Positions 13,548 through 28,228 of a DNA stretch of 64,000 nt are shown here, piece after piece. The DNA is from Chrysomallon squamiferum. Taxonomy: Eukaryota > Mollusca > Gastropoda > Neomphalida > Peltospiridae. Made by a program: the position numbers and the translations under genes. Location of the stretch: assembly GCA_012295275.1 (NCBI GenBank), contig CM022669.1, positions 7,146,989 to 7,210,988 on the forward strand, read 5' to 3'. How positions within the stretch are numbered: the stretch's first letter is position 1; every line of letters begins with the position of its first letter. The notes below the pieces were generated by a model. That model had not been told where the DNA came from. It saw nothing but the letters and a program-made list of their open reading frames with translations, and ran no database searches.

Positions 13548-16500
13548 CTGAAAAAAAAATACAGAGTAAATTAAATAACTATTTTTAAAAACAGACCATA
13601 AAGAACTGTTAAGAAATACTACTATAAAACTGAGGTTTTATAAAAGTGGTTGTTATGAGATCTTTACAAAGTGAAATAAAATGTAACGTTATTTAAGACC
13701 TTTCAGAAGCATCCTCATCCTGTTCTTCTGGTTTATTTTCTGACATTTCCGTCTCTACCTGACTGGCTGCTTCGATCTCATCTTCTTCAAGTTGTGAAAA
13801 AACAAGCAAACAATAAAAACATTCAAGGTTTCTTACATTAAAGATTTATAAGCTGATTACTTTATTTATTTCAATTAATAAATTATTTATAATGATAAAA
13901 ATATGAACAGTTAGCATTTTCTACCACCTATATACTACACACCTTTTTTTCATCAACATAATACATAAATTGCCTGTCCCTTGTGAAAATAAAGAAAACA
14001 GATACATTGTTTTAGGTACTCATGTTATCAGATACTGGCTGGAATGTCAAATGACAAGAAGGATTCATTCCAGTATTCTCTATCTTAAGCTCAGCAAATT
14101 ACATTTCAAGTTTCTCATTAAGCACTAAATATTAATGAGTTAGATGATTTTTGGGGGGGTTTTTTTTGGTTGGTTTTGTTACTTGGTTGATTTATCTACT
14201 GATTATTTTTGTCATAATTTTTCTTGACTAATAAGATATTTCTAATAGTAAAAAAATAACTATTATTAGTTACATATAATATCAGTCAGAATTCACAACC
14301 ATCATTACATTACCTGTTGTTGATTAGCATAATAAATAAGGTAAAGAAAACCACAATATTTTATCCACAAGTTATGTAACAGTAACTGGAATGTCATTTA
14401 ACTGAAAATATTGAGGTCGACAAACTACTTTTCTAGTTACACACTAAGCACTAAATATTAATGAGCAATATGATTAATTATTACCTTCTGAAATTACTTA
14501 GCTCAAGGAAATTGTTTGGATATGAATTTAGTATCTTCTGTTAATATGTTCCATTCTTAAATTCACTGATGCAGGTACAAAAAGATGATAGACAGCATAG
14601 CAGCAATGTTAAATATATTTCTCATTGCAATTAGTATGTCATTCCAGATTTTCTTTTTTCCACTTGAGAAAAGATTTTTTTTTTTTAATTATTACTTTTT
14701 GCATTGAAATCACTACATACTAAAGACCTTTTTGTATATAACCACTGGCAATTTAAATTCTGACAGAAATGTGAACAAGAAAACACATGAAAAAAATCAT
14801 TAGACTTACGTGTTTGGTGTTCTGTAGTAGTTGTTTTGTCATTTTTCTTGGTATGTTGGGAATTAGAACTTTTACAGGATGCATCAGATTTGTGTGTGTC
14901 ATCTTTTGAAAGAAAGAAAAACAACACCAAAAAGCTTTATTCAGACATATTATTTTTCAGAGGCTTGTGGAAAATGTAAGTAAAGAGACAGACTAAATAA
15001 ACTCTGTATAGCTAGATAATCAAGCTAAAATTTGAATGTAGATCATCAAGCTAGGCTCTGTAACTAAAATCAACAATCTAGGCTCTTAATCTACATCATC
15101 AAACTAGGCTCAGTATCTTGATTAACAATCTAGGCTCTGTATTTAGATCATCAAACCTGACTCAATATCTAGATTATCAAGATAGACTTTCTACCATTTA
15201 AGGTTGAGCTTTGGCAAAAGTTCAGATAATTAAATAATGGTTTAAAACCTCACCTTCAGACATATATTTATGATCATCATTGTCATCATCATCGGTGTCA
15301 GTATCGTCGTTGTCGTCATCGTCATCATCATCATCATCATCATTATCATCATCATCACTGTCATCATCATCATCATTATCATCATCATCATCACTGTAAT
15401 CATCATCGTCGTCATCATCATCATCACCATCATCATCATGAACTGACGGAGGTTTCCTTTAAGTTAATGTTGAACAGAAAGAAGAGAAATTTAATCATTT
15501 TTATCACTTTAATTGAATGATGTTAATTAATATTCTTAATTTACTTTTAATACTATTATTTAATACAACAAATATCACACTTAATACTACTGCTGCTACT
15601 TTTATTTTTGTTATGTATAACTTGACTGGATAACAAATTTCATATTATTTAAAAGTCTGTTTTTACAACCTTTCTGCAAATCAATAAGTACATTTAACAT
15701 AACAAAAAATAACTGTAAACACAGTGTTTAAAACATTCTTTCAGTAATCCTATAGCCTGTACTGTACAGAAAATATTTAAAATTAAATAAATCTCTGTAC
15801 CTTGATTCCTCTGCAGTATGAGAATGTGAATCTGATTTTGGTGGTGAAGGATGATGTACCTAACACACACAAACGATAAATATTTTTAATTTAATAAACA
15901 GCAGAATTAATGTCACAATTAATCAATTTTTATCATCAATTAAATCGCATTTACTTCCATAGTTATAAAAATTTAAAATAAAATAGAATGAAAAAGTTTT
16001 TGAAAAAAATAAAAAAAATGAGTCTACAATGTACTCCATGATGAATGAAAGAATAGAAATGTTTTTGTTTCAAAGGATGTGCCACAAAAAATATATTTCA
16101 CTGCTAACTGGAAAGAACAGCTCATAGTGTGATCATTGCAAGTCCTGATAAAGACAAATTTTGGTTATAATATGCTTCTAAAATAATTTATTTCTTTAGT
16201 TTCTGAAAGTGTTTGCATTACTTGAGCTGCAGTTGCAGACTGAGATTCTTGAGGTGGTCTGTTTGAAGAGGTTTTATCTTCTGTCTCTGGCGTCTCATTC
16301 TTAATTTCTAGAAGGAAAAAACACAACATTTTGATAAATATATTTCTCATTGCAATTAGTATGTTATTCCAGATTTAATTTTCTTTTTTCCACTTGAGAA
16401 AAGATATTTTTTTTCATTATTACTTTTTGCACTGAGATTCACTACATACTAAAGACTTTTGTACACAGCCACTGGCAATTTAAATACTGGCGGAAATGTG

Positions 16501-19500
16501 AACAAGAAAACACATGAAAAAAAATCATTAGACTTATGTGTTTGGTGTTCTGTAGTAGTTGTTTTGTCATTTTTCTTGGTATGTTGGGAATTAGAACTTT
16601 TACAGGATGCATCAGATTTGTGTGTGTCATCTTTTGAAAAAAAACAAAAAAAAAAAACACCACAAAGCTTTATTCAGATATATTATTTTTGAGAGACTTG
16701 TGGAAAATAGACAGACTAAATAAACAGGTAAATGCAATTTTGTTTTAGAAATTTTCCTGACCAATTTGTAGTGAACAATTAGCATCTTAAAAAGAAAGAG
16801 AATGAATGTAGATCAACAAGCTAGGCTCTGTATAGCTAGATATTCAAGCTAAAATTTGTATGTAGATCATCAAACAAGGCTCTATATCTAGTGCAATAAG
16901 CTAGGCTCTGTAACTAAAATCAACAACCTATGTTCTCAGTCTACATCATCAAACTAGGCCCTGTATCTAGATTAATAAGCTAGGCTCTGCAACTAAAATC
17001 AACAATCTAGGCTCTCAATCTATATCATCAAACTAGGCTTGGTATCTTGTTCAACAATTTAGGCTCTGTATCTAGGTCATCAAACCTGACTCAATATCTA
17101 GATTATCAAGATAGACTTTCTACCATTTAAGGTTGAGCTTTGGAAAAAGTTCAGATAATTAAATAATGGTTTAAAACCTCACCTTCAGACATATATTTAT
17201 GATCATCATTGTCATCATGATCACTATCTTGTTCATGATGTTGTTTATGTTTTAAGGATGGTTGTTCTTCACAGATGTTCTCCGGTGTTATGTCAGGTTT
17301 CATTGAACTAAATGTTGAACAGAAAGAAGTGAAATTTAATCATTTTTTTATCATTTTAATTGTATGATGTTAATTAATATTCTTAATTTACTTTTATTAC
17401 TACAACAAATACCACACTTAATACTACTGCTGCTACTACTATTATTTTTGTTATGTGTAACTGGACTGGATAACAAATTTCATATTATTTAAAAGTCTGT
17501 TTTAACAACCTTTCTGCAAATCAATGAGTACATTTAACGTAACAAAAAATAACGTTAAACACAGTGTTTAAAACATTCTTTCAATAATCCTGTAGCCTGT
17601 AATGTACAGAAAATATTTAAAATTAAATAAATCTCTGTACCTTGATTCCTCTGCAGTATGAGAATGTGAATCTGATTTTGGTGGTGAAGGATGATGTACC
17701 TAACACACACAAATGATAAATATTTTTAATTTAATAAACAGCAGAATTAATGTCACAATTAATCAATTTTTATCATCAATTAAATCGCATTTACTTCCAT
17801 AGTTATAAAAATTTAAAATAAAATAGAATGAAAAAGTCTTTGAAAAAAAAAAAAAAAAATGAATCTACAATGTACTCCATGATGAATGAAAGAATAGAAA
17901 TGTTTTTGTTTCAAAGGATGTGCCACATAACAATATTTCACTGCTAACTGGAAAGAACAGCTCATAGTGTGATCATTGCAAGTCCTGATAAAGACAAATT
18001 TTGGTTATAATATGCTTCTAAAATAATTTATTTCTTTAGTTTCTGAAAGTGTTTGCATTACTTGAGCTGCAGTTGCAGACTGAGATTCTTGAGGTGGTCT
18101 GTTTGAAGAGGTTTTATCTTCTGTCTCTGGTGTCTCATTCTTAATTTCTAGAAGGAAAAAACACAACATTTTGATAAATATATTTCTCATTGCAATTAGT
18201 ATGTCATTCCAGATTTAATTATCTTTTTTCCACTTGAGAAAAGATTTTTTTTTTTAATTATTACTTTTTGCACTGAAATTCACTACATACTAAAGACCTT
18301 TTTGTATATAGCCACTGGAAATTTAAATACTGACAGAAATGTGAACAAAAAACATGAAAAAGATCATTAGACTTACGTGTTTGGTGTTCTGTAGTAGTTG
18401 TTTTGTCACTTTTCTTGGTATGTTGGGAATTAGAACTTTTACAGGATGCATCAGATTTGTGTGTGTCATCTTTTGAAAGAAAACAAAACAACACCGAAAA
18501 GCTTTATTCAGATGTATTATTTTTGAGAGGCTTGTGGAAAAGTAAGTACTTAGATAGACTAAATAAACAGGTAAATGCAATTTTGTTTTAGAAATTTTCC
18601 TGATCAATTTGTAGTGAACAATTAGCATCTTAAAAAGAAAGAGAATGAATGTAGATCAACAAGCTAGGCTCTGTATAGCTAGATATTCAAGCTAAAATTA
18701 GATCACCAAACTAGGCCCTGTATCTAGATTAATAAGCTAGGCTCTGTAACTAAAATCAACAATCTAGGTTCTCAATCTATATCATCAAACTAGGCTCGGT
18801 ATCTTGTTCAACAATTTAGGCTCTGTATCTAGGTCAACAAACCTGACTCAATATCTAGATTATCAAGATAGACTTTCTACCATTTAAGGTTGAGCTTTGG
18901 AAAAAGTTCAGATAATTAAATAATGGTTTAAAACCTCACCTTCAGACATATATTTATGATCATCATTGTCATCATGATCACTATCTTGTTCATGATGTTG
19001 TTTATGTTTTAAGGATGGTTGTTCTTCACAGATGTTCTCCGGTGTTATGTCAGGTTTCATTGAACTAAATGTTGAACAGAAAGAAGTGAAATTTAATCAT
19101 TTTTTTATCATTTTAATTGTATGATGTTAATTAATATTCTTAATTTACTTTTAATATTATTACTACAACAAATATCACACTTAATACTACTGCTGCTACT
19201 ACTATTATTTTTGTTATGTATAACTGGACTGGATAACAAATTTCATATTATTTAAAAGTCTGTACAACCTTTCTGCAAATCAATGAGTACATTTAACATA
19301 ACAAAAAATAACCGTAAACACAGTGTTTAAAACATTCTTTCAATAATCCTATAGCCTGTACTGTACAGAAAATATTTAAAATTAAATAAATATCTGTACC
19401 TTGATTCCTCTGCAGTATGAGAATGTGAATCTGATTTTGGTGGTGAAGGATGATGTACCTAACACACACAAACGATATTTTTTTTAATTTAATAAACAGC

Positions 19501-22500
19501 AGAATTAATGTCACAATTAATCAATTTTTATCATCAATTAAATTGCATTTACTTCCATAGTTATAAAAATTTAAAATAAAATAGAAAGAAAAAGGTTTTG
19601 AAAAAGAAAAAAAAAATGAATCTACAATGTTCTCAAGAATGAATGAAAGAATAGAAATGTTTTTGTTTCAAAGGATGTGCCACATAACAATATTTCACTG
19701 CTAACTGGAAAGAACAGCTCATAGTGTGATCGTTGCAAGTCCTGATAAAGACAAATTTTGTTAATAATATGCTTCTAAAATAGTTTACTTTTTTAGTTTC
19801 TGAAAGTGTTTGCATTACTTGAGCTGCAGTTGCAGACTGAGATTCTTGAGGTGGTCTGTTTGAAGAGATTTGATGTTCTGACTCTGGCGTCTCATTCTTA
19901 ATTTCTAGAAGGAAAAAACACAACATTTTGATAAATATATTTCTCATTGCAATTAGTATGTCATTCCAGATTTAATTTTTTTTTTTCAACTTTAGAAAAG
20001 ATTTTTTTTTTTTTTTAATTATAACGTTTTGCATTGAGATTTACTACATACTAAAGACTTTTGTACACAGCCACTGGAAATTTAAATACTGACAGAAATG
20101 TGAACAAAAAAACATGAAAAAGATCATTAGACTTACGTGCATGCTGTTCTGTAGTAGTTGTTTTGTCACTTTTCTTGGTATATTGGAAATTAGAAATTTT
20201 AGAGGCTGCATCAGATGTGAATGTATCATCTTTTGAAAGAAAGAAAAACAACACCAAAAAGCTTTATTCAGATATATTATTTTTCAGAGGCTTGTGGAAA
20301 ATAGACAGACTAAATAAACAGGTAAATGCAATTTTGTTTTAGAAATTTTCCTGACCAATTTGTAGTGAACAATTAGCATCTTAAGAAGAAAGAGAATGAA
20401 TGTAGATCAACAAGCTAAGCTCTGTATAGCTAGGCATTCAAGCTAAAATTTGTATGTAGATCATCAAATAAGGCTCTGTATCTAGATCATCAAATAAGGC
20501 TCTGTATCTAGTTCATTAAGCTAGGCTCTAACTAAAATCAACAATCTAGGCTCTCCATCTACATAATCAAACTAGGCTTGGTATCTTGATCAACAATCTA
20601 GGCTCTGTATCTAGATCAATAAGCTAGGCTCTGTAACTAAAATCAATAATCTAAGCTCTCCATATACATAATCAAACTAGGCTCGGTATCTTGATCAACA
20701 ATTTAGGCTCTGTATTTAGATCATCAAACTTGACTCAATATCTAGATTATCAAGATAGACTTTCTACCATTTAAGGTTGAGCTTTGGCAAAAGTTCAGAT
20801 AATTAAATAATGGTTTAAAACCTCACCTTCAGACGTATATTCATTGTCATCATCATCGACGTCAGTATCGTCGTTGTCGTCATCGTCGTCATCATCATGA
20901 CTGTGACCATCATCGTTGTCATCATCATCGTTATCATCATCGTTATCATCATCATCACTTTCATCATCATCATCATCGTCATCATCATCATCACTGTCAT
21001 CATCATTGTCGTCATCATCATCATCATAAACTGAGGGAGGTTTCCTTGAAGTTAATGTTGAACAGAAAGAAGTGAAATTTAATCATTTTTATCACTTAAT
21101 TGTATGATGTTAATTAATATTCTTAATTTACTTTTAATACTATTACTACAACAAATATCACACTTAATACTACTGCTGCTACTACTATTATTTTTGTTAT
21201 GTATAACTGGACTGGATAACAAATTTCATATTATTTAACAGTCTGTTTTACAACCTTTCTGCAGATCAATGAGTACATTTAACGTAACAAAAAATAACAT
21301 TAAACACAGTGTTTAAAACATTATTTCAATAATCCTATAGCCTGTACTGTACAGAAAATATTTAAAATTGAGTAAATCTCTATACCTTGATCCCTCTGCA
21401 GTATGATAATGTGAATCTGATTTTGGTGGTGAAGGATGATGTACCTAACACACACAAATGATAAATATTTTTAATTTAATAAACAGCAGAATTAATGTCA
21501 CAATTAATCAATTTTTATAATCAATTAAATTGCATTTACTTCCATAGTTATAAAATTTAAAATAAAATAGAAAGAAAAAGGTTTTTTAAAAAAAAAAAAA
21601 AAAAAAAATGAATCTACAATGTACTCCAGAATGAATGAAAGAATAGAAATGTTTTTGTTTCAAAGGATGCGCCACATAACAATATTTCACTGCTAACTGG
21701 AAAGAATGGATCATAGTGTGATTGTTGCAAGTTCTAATAAAGACAAAGTTTGTTAATAATATGCTTCTAAAATAGTTTATTTTTTTAGTTTCTGAAAGTG
21801 TTTGCAATACCTGCACTACAGATACAAGCTCAGATTCTCGAGGTGGTCTTTTTAAAGAGGTTTCATTTATCGTCTCTGACAACTCCTTGTTATGTTCTAG
21901 AAGAAACAAACCGACATTTTGATAAATTTATTTCTCATTGCCTTAGTATGTCGTGCCAAATTTAATTCTCTTTTTTCCACTTTAGAAAAGATTTTGTCTT
22001 TTCTTTTTTTATTACTTTCTGTACTCAAAATGATTGCAAATTAAGCCTTTTTTGTACATATCCACTTGCAGTTTAAATATTAATTGATATATGACAAAAA
22101 AAACCACATATATGATATAAACAAGAATCCTAGAAATCATTAGACTTATGTCTGTACTCTTCTCTAAGATGCAGTTTAAATACTAATTGCATATGAACAA
22201 AAAAACAACACATATATGATATAAACAAGAATCCTAGAAATCATTAGACTTATGTCTGTACTCTTCTCTAAGATGCAGTTTAAATACTAATTGCATATGA
22301 ACAAAAAAAACACACATATATGATATAAACAAGAATCCTAGAAATCATTAGACTTATGTCTGTACTCTTCTCTAAGATGCAGTTTAAATACTAATTGCAT
22401 ATGAACAAAAAAAAAACACATACATGATATAAACAAGAATCCTAGAAATCATTAGACTTATGTCTGTACTCTTCTCTAAGATGCAGTTTAAATACTAATT

Positions 22501-25500
22501 GCATATGAACAAAAAAAACACACATATATGATATAAACAAGAATCCTAGAAATCATTAGACTTATGTCTGTACTCTTCTCTAAGATGCAGTTTAAATACT
22601 AATTGCATATGAACAAAAAAAAACACACATATATGATATAAACAAGAATCCTAGAAATCATTAGACTTATGTCTGTACTCTTCTCTAAGATGCAGTTTAA
22701 ATACTAATTGCATATGAACAAAAAAACAACACATATATGATATAAACAAGAATCCTAGAAATCATTAGACTTATGTCTGTACTCTTCTCTAAGATGCAGT
22801 TTAAATACTAATTGCATATGAACAAAAAAAACACACATATATGATATAAACAAGAATCCTAGAAATCATTAGACTTATGTCTGTACTCTTCTCTAAGATG
22901 CAGTTTAAATACAAATTGCATATGAACAAAAAAAACACACATATATGATATAAACAAGAATCCTAGAAATCATTAGACTTACGTCTGTCCTCTTCTCGAA
23001 GAATCTGTTCATATTCCTTGATATGTTTAGCATCTTCATCGAAATCTGGCTGCAGCAGCTGCCTGTTAATTCGTTGTGATCTGACATGATTTCCTTCAGG
23101 GTCTTGTGTTTGTCTGCTACTAACCCTGACATCAATTAAAAAAAGGCTTATTTTTTCACATCTGTCATGGAATAATAAAAAAAAAAACCAAAAAACACTG
23201 CACCAACAAATTATAAGAAAGAAAAAATAAATAAATGATTTAAAAAAAGAAAAAGAAAAAGAAAATCACCTCCCTCCCCAAGAAACGTCTGTCAAGTTTT
23301 ATTTGGATTATACAAATAATATTTCTTAATGTTCCTTTGTTTTTCAAAGATCACTTGTTGGTAAATGAAGAAAAGAACACTGATGATGAAATTCGGGATA
23401 AGTCAAATTTTAGTTTTAATTTATTTGATAAAACAAACAGTTTGCTATGTTTGAAATTTTGAACGAGTGTTTTTATTCTGCATATACTCACCTTTTTGTC
23501 AGACATTTCCCTCTAGTTCTGGATGCAGGCTCTTTTACCCTTGGGTAAAAATATACATTTTATTCAACATATTTATATATTTTTATATATATAAACAATA
23601 TATATATATATATGTAAGTAATTTGACACACTGAAAATATATCATTTATAAAGCAATTCTTTGCATTTCATACACTGAACTCATGTTAGTTTCAGATGTA
23701 AATACATTATTATATCAAAGCATAAACCATCAACAAATAGAAAAGCAAAAACAAAAAACAACTTTGATGCACTTTTAGAACTACACACATTATTACAAAT
23801 AATAAACCTCTGAGGGGTGTCAAGTTTGGTTATTTGATGTTTCCTTGTGTCAAGTTCTAAACCTCTGTAGATTTTCCAGCTGTGTCTTAAAGACCCAGAC
23901 TTTAAGATTTTGCACTGTTTTCTGAAACAAGAGACTGAGAGGGTAGCACTTAACTTAAACCATTATTTCAGTATTTTAAAGGCTATTACATGAGTTTTTA
24001 AATTATGATGATAACATGAGAAAAGACCCTGTTTTGATATATATATATATATATATATACATAAACAGGAAAACAGATCTCAAAACGTTTGATAAAATAA
24101 TGCTGGTTGGAATGGGATTTAGCCCACATCATTGTTAAACATTACAATAGTGGACCCAAAACTTATTCCTCAAAATGTCAATTTAAAAATCAAGAAGACA
24201 CAATAAATGTTTTAATCTAGCATTATTCAAAGTTAAAATGTCCAAAAAGGAGCAAACATTTGTAACTGTTTCTTAATTGTATAGCAAACAATCATTCATT
24301 ACAAAAAATGTTACATATGATGATGTTTCACCATGCTTTCAAAAACAATTTTCTCAAACCACCAAGATGCACAGATGAAAATGCCATTTCACCAAATTGC
24401 CTGAATTGTTTTTTTGTTTTGCCTAAGATCAAAGCATGAGCTACATACTAACTTAAACAATAACAGCACATTTACTTATTAGCACTGACTTCCAGCAACT
24501 GTCACAAAACTACCAGACAAAAAAGTCCATTTCATATATTGAAGTAATAGATAAAAACAAAAAAACAAAATAGACCAATTGTTGCTTGACTATTAACAAT
24601 ATTTATATTAGCAACTGATTCATATAAAATGAGAAACCAAAACATGGTTTTGTTTTGAATGGAGAGTTAAGACAGGAAAAAACGAAGATGTACAACTATT
24701 AACAAAATATATCATTTAGAAAGTAATTCTTAATGTCTCAGCACTTACACCGACAGTTTTTCTGTTTCACTTATGGAATACTCTTTTAATTGTAAAGACA
24801 GAACAAACCCCCAGCCCCAGAAAACAAAAGAGAATTATATATCTATATTGCTATCTATCTAACAGTCTGTCTGTCTCTATACATCTATCTGTCTATACAT
24901 ACATGGATGATGTTTCTTTACAAACAGATTTATAAAAGAAGAATAACTTACTGTGTCTTTTCTCTATGACTTGTGGGAGGTTTCTCAGTACTGTAAGCAC
25001 ATAGAAAATAACATATAATTATATGCATTCTTGAAATGTTTCATATCACACCTATTGTACATATGTTTTTGTGCATATGTTCCTTTACATAGAACTGTAC
25101 ATAAGAACAGGAGTTATCCATTTTGATTTGTTAAATACACTGTGTTTGTGTGTGTGTGTGAGTGTATGTGTGTGTGTGTTTTCTTCTGTATATGTTGTTC
25201 CTTTACTGGACTAAAAAAGAAAAATTTTAAGATTTTAATTTTTAACAAGTAAATCATAATTTTAATTTATCTTTTAACCCTTGTTTTTTTTTCTTTCTTT
25301 TTTTGTTGTGAGCTCAAGTCACAAAGATAATGTACAAGACAAGTTGGATATATTTTAGTAACAAAATTTATTAAAGAAATGTATTAAAAAAATAAAATAA
25401 AATAAGAAACCGTTTCTTGACTATCAACAATATTTACATTAGCAACTGATTTATATAAAATAAAAAACCAAACATTGTGGGTCTTTTTAATGGAGAAACA

Positions 25501-26134
25501 AGACAGCTGAAAACAAAGATGTACAACTATTAACAAAATATATCATTTACAAAGTAATTCTTTACATTTAAACACTGAACTTATTAGTTTCAGATGTAAA
25601 TATGTCATTATAAAATACTGCAAAATGAACACCTTCAATTATTAGAGAATTTAAAAAATAAAATACATCAAAGAAAAATAAAAACCAAAAATTTCTCATT
25701 TAGAAAGTAATTCTTTACATTTCACACATTCAACTAATGTTAGTTTAAGATATAAACTTTATTATAAAATACTGTAAGATGAACTCCTCTGATTACTAAA
25801 AAAAAAACACACACACACTTCATTCAACATATTTCTTGTATATAGAAGTAATTTTTGATGTTTGTGTGTGTGTGTGTGTCACTCTCTCTCTCTGTCTATC
25901 TGTACATATATATATATATGGATGTTGTCTTCTGTATGTGTTCTTTCTTTACTTACTCTGTCTGTTCTTCTGCATCACTTGCAGAAGCTTCTTCAGTACT
26001 GTAAGCACACACAAAATAAAATATAATTGTATGCATTTATGAAATGTTTCATATTACACCTTATTCCTTTACATAGAACTGGAGATAAGAACAAGAGTTA
26101 CCCACCTTGATTCTTTATGTACAATGTGTGTGTT

Positions 26135-26165
<31 letters not shown>

Positions 26166-28187
26166 TGTCTTTGGTATATTTTGTTCCTTTACTGGAGTGA
26201 AAAAAATTATAATAATTTACTGTTAAGAAGTAAATCATGATTTTAATTTATCTTTTCACTCATTTTTTCTTTCTTTTTTGTTGTGTGCTCAAGTTGCAAA
26301 GATCATAATTTACAAGACAAGTTGGATATATTTTAATAACAAAGTTGTAAAACAATAAAGTAACAAGACAAACTGTTGCTTGATATTAACAATATTTATA
26401 TTTGCAACTGATTCATATAAAATGAGAAACCAAAACATGGTTTTGGTTTGATTGGAGAGTCAACATAGGTGAAAATGAAGATGTTCAACTATTAAAAAAA
26501 TATATATCATTTACAAAGTAATTCTTTACATTTACACACTGAACTTATATTAGTTTCAGATGTAAATATGTTATTATAAAAATATTGCAAAATGAACACC
26601 TTCAGTTATTAGAGAATATAAAAAATAATAAAATACACCAAAGAAAAATAAAAACAAAAAATTCTCATTTAGATAGTAATTCTCTGCATTTCACACATTC
26701 AACTAATGTTAGTTTAAGATATAAATATGTTATTATAAAATACTGTAAGATGAACTGATTACAAAAAAAAATACACACTTAATTCAACATATTCCTTAAT
26801 GATGTTGTCTCATTTTTATAAAGTTCAGCTAATGTATATAGAAGTAATTTTTTATTGTGGGTGTGTCTATCTCTGTCTATCTGTCTATATAATATATATA
26901 TATAAATATGTGTGTGGATGTTGTCTTGTGTATGTGTTCTTTCTTTACTTACTCTCTCTGTTCTTCTGCATCACTTGCAGACGCTTCTTCAGTACTGTAA
27001 GCACAGACAAAATAAAATATAATTATATGCATTTATGAAAGGTTTCATATTACACCTTGTTCCTTTACATAGAACTGGAGATAAGAACAAGAGTCACCCA
27101 CCTTGATTCTTTATGTACATTGTGTATGCATGTGTTTGAGTGTCTGTGTGTTTGTGTGTGTGTGTGTGTGTTTGTGTTGTCTTGTGTATATTTTGTCCCT
27201 TTACTGGTGTGATAACAATGGTAATAATTCATTGTTAAAAAACAAATTATTAGTTAATTTATCATTTAACTATTTTTCTTTCTTTTCTGTTGTGTGCTCA
27301 AGTTGCAAAGATATGTACAAGACAAGTTGGATATATTTTAATAACAAGGTTATAAAACAATAAAGTAACAAGACAAACTGTTGCTTGACTATCAACAGTA
27401 TTTATATTAGCAACCGATTTATATAAAATAAGAAACCAAAACATGGTTTTGTTTTGATTGGAGAGTCAACATAGGTGAAAATGAAGATGTACAACCATTA
27501 AAAAAAATATACCATTTACAAAGTAACTCTTTATATTTACACACTGAACTTATATTAGTTTCAGATGTAAATATGTTAGTATAAAAATACTGCAAAATGA
27601 ACACCTTCAGTTATTAGAGAATATAAAAAATAAATAAAATACATCAAAGAAAAATAAAAACAAAAAAATCTCATTTAGATAGTAATTCTCTGCATTTCAC
27701 ACATTCAACTAATGTTAGTTTAAGATATAAATATGTTATTATAAAATACTGTAAGATGAACTCCTCTGATTACTAAAAAAAAAAAACACTTCATTCAACG
27801 TATTTCTTGTTGATGTTCTCTCATTTTTTAAAATACTTCTAATGTATATAGAAGTAATTTTTGATGTGTGTGTGTGTGTGTGTGCATGCACATGTGTGTC
27901 TCTCTCTCTGTCTATCTGTAAGTATATATATATATATATATATATACATAGAGATATGGATGTTGTCTTGTGTATGTGTTCTTTCTTTCCTTACTCTGTC
28001 TGTTCTTCTGCATCACTTGCATAAGCTTCTTCAGTACTGTAAGCACACATAAAATAAAATATAATTATATGCATTTATGAAATGTTTCATATTACACCTT
28101 GTTCCTTTACATAGAACTGGAGATAAGAACAAGAGTTACCCACCTTGATTCTTTATGTACAATGTATATGCATGTGTTTGAGTGTCT

Positions 28188-28228
<41 letters not shown>

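Noticed and set aside
20815-21027. Methionine-rich minus-strand frame over the poly-Asp exon (also 15242-15439)
   Set aside because: It is an out-of-frame reading of GAT repeats. The phase-consistent frame is poly-aspartate.
22070-22982. Regular ~104-bp repeats considered as a CRISPR-like or satellite array
   Set aside because: There are no unique spacers between repeats and the context is eukaryotic. The units derive from a splice border and are a minisatellite.
23350-23400. Plus-strand peptide-like stretch (LLVNEEKNTDDEIRDKS), also near 31230 and 49510
   Set aside because: It has an acceptor-like sequence before it on the plus strand but no donor or neighbouring plus-strand exons. It lies inside a minus-strand intron and is copied with it.
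25836-26042. Plus-strand open frames with Val-Cys and Ser-Leu runs in each ~1-kb unit
   Set aside because: They are translations of (GT)n, (CTCT)n and (AT)n across the reverse strand of the micro-exons. They copy with the unit and have no independent support.
27419-27604. Minus-strand open frame conserved in many units (also near 36196, 53346, 54419), beginning at an acceptor-like cattttgcag
   Set aside because: It enters a stop in phase 2, the only phase the neighbouring exons allow. It is rich in Tyr, Phe and Cys and is part of the intronic sub-repeat, so its recurrence reflects unit duplication.
28130-28150. Donor-like AATCAAG then GTGGGTAAC on the minus strand in each unit
   Set aside because: No acceptor stands at a sensible distance upstream, where only (CA)n lies. 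Likely a decoy.
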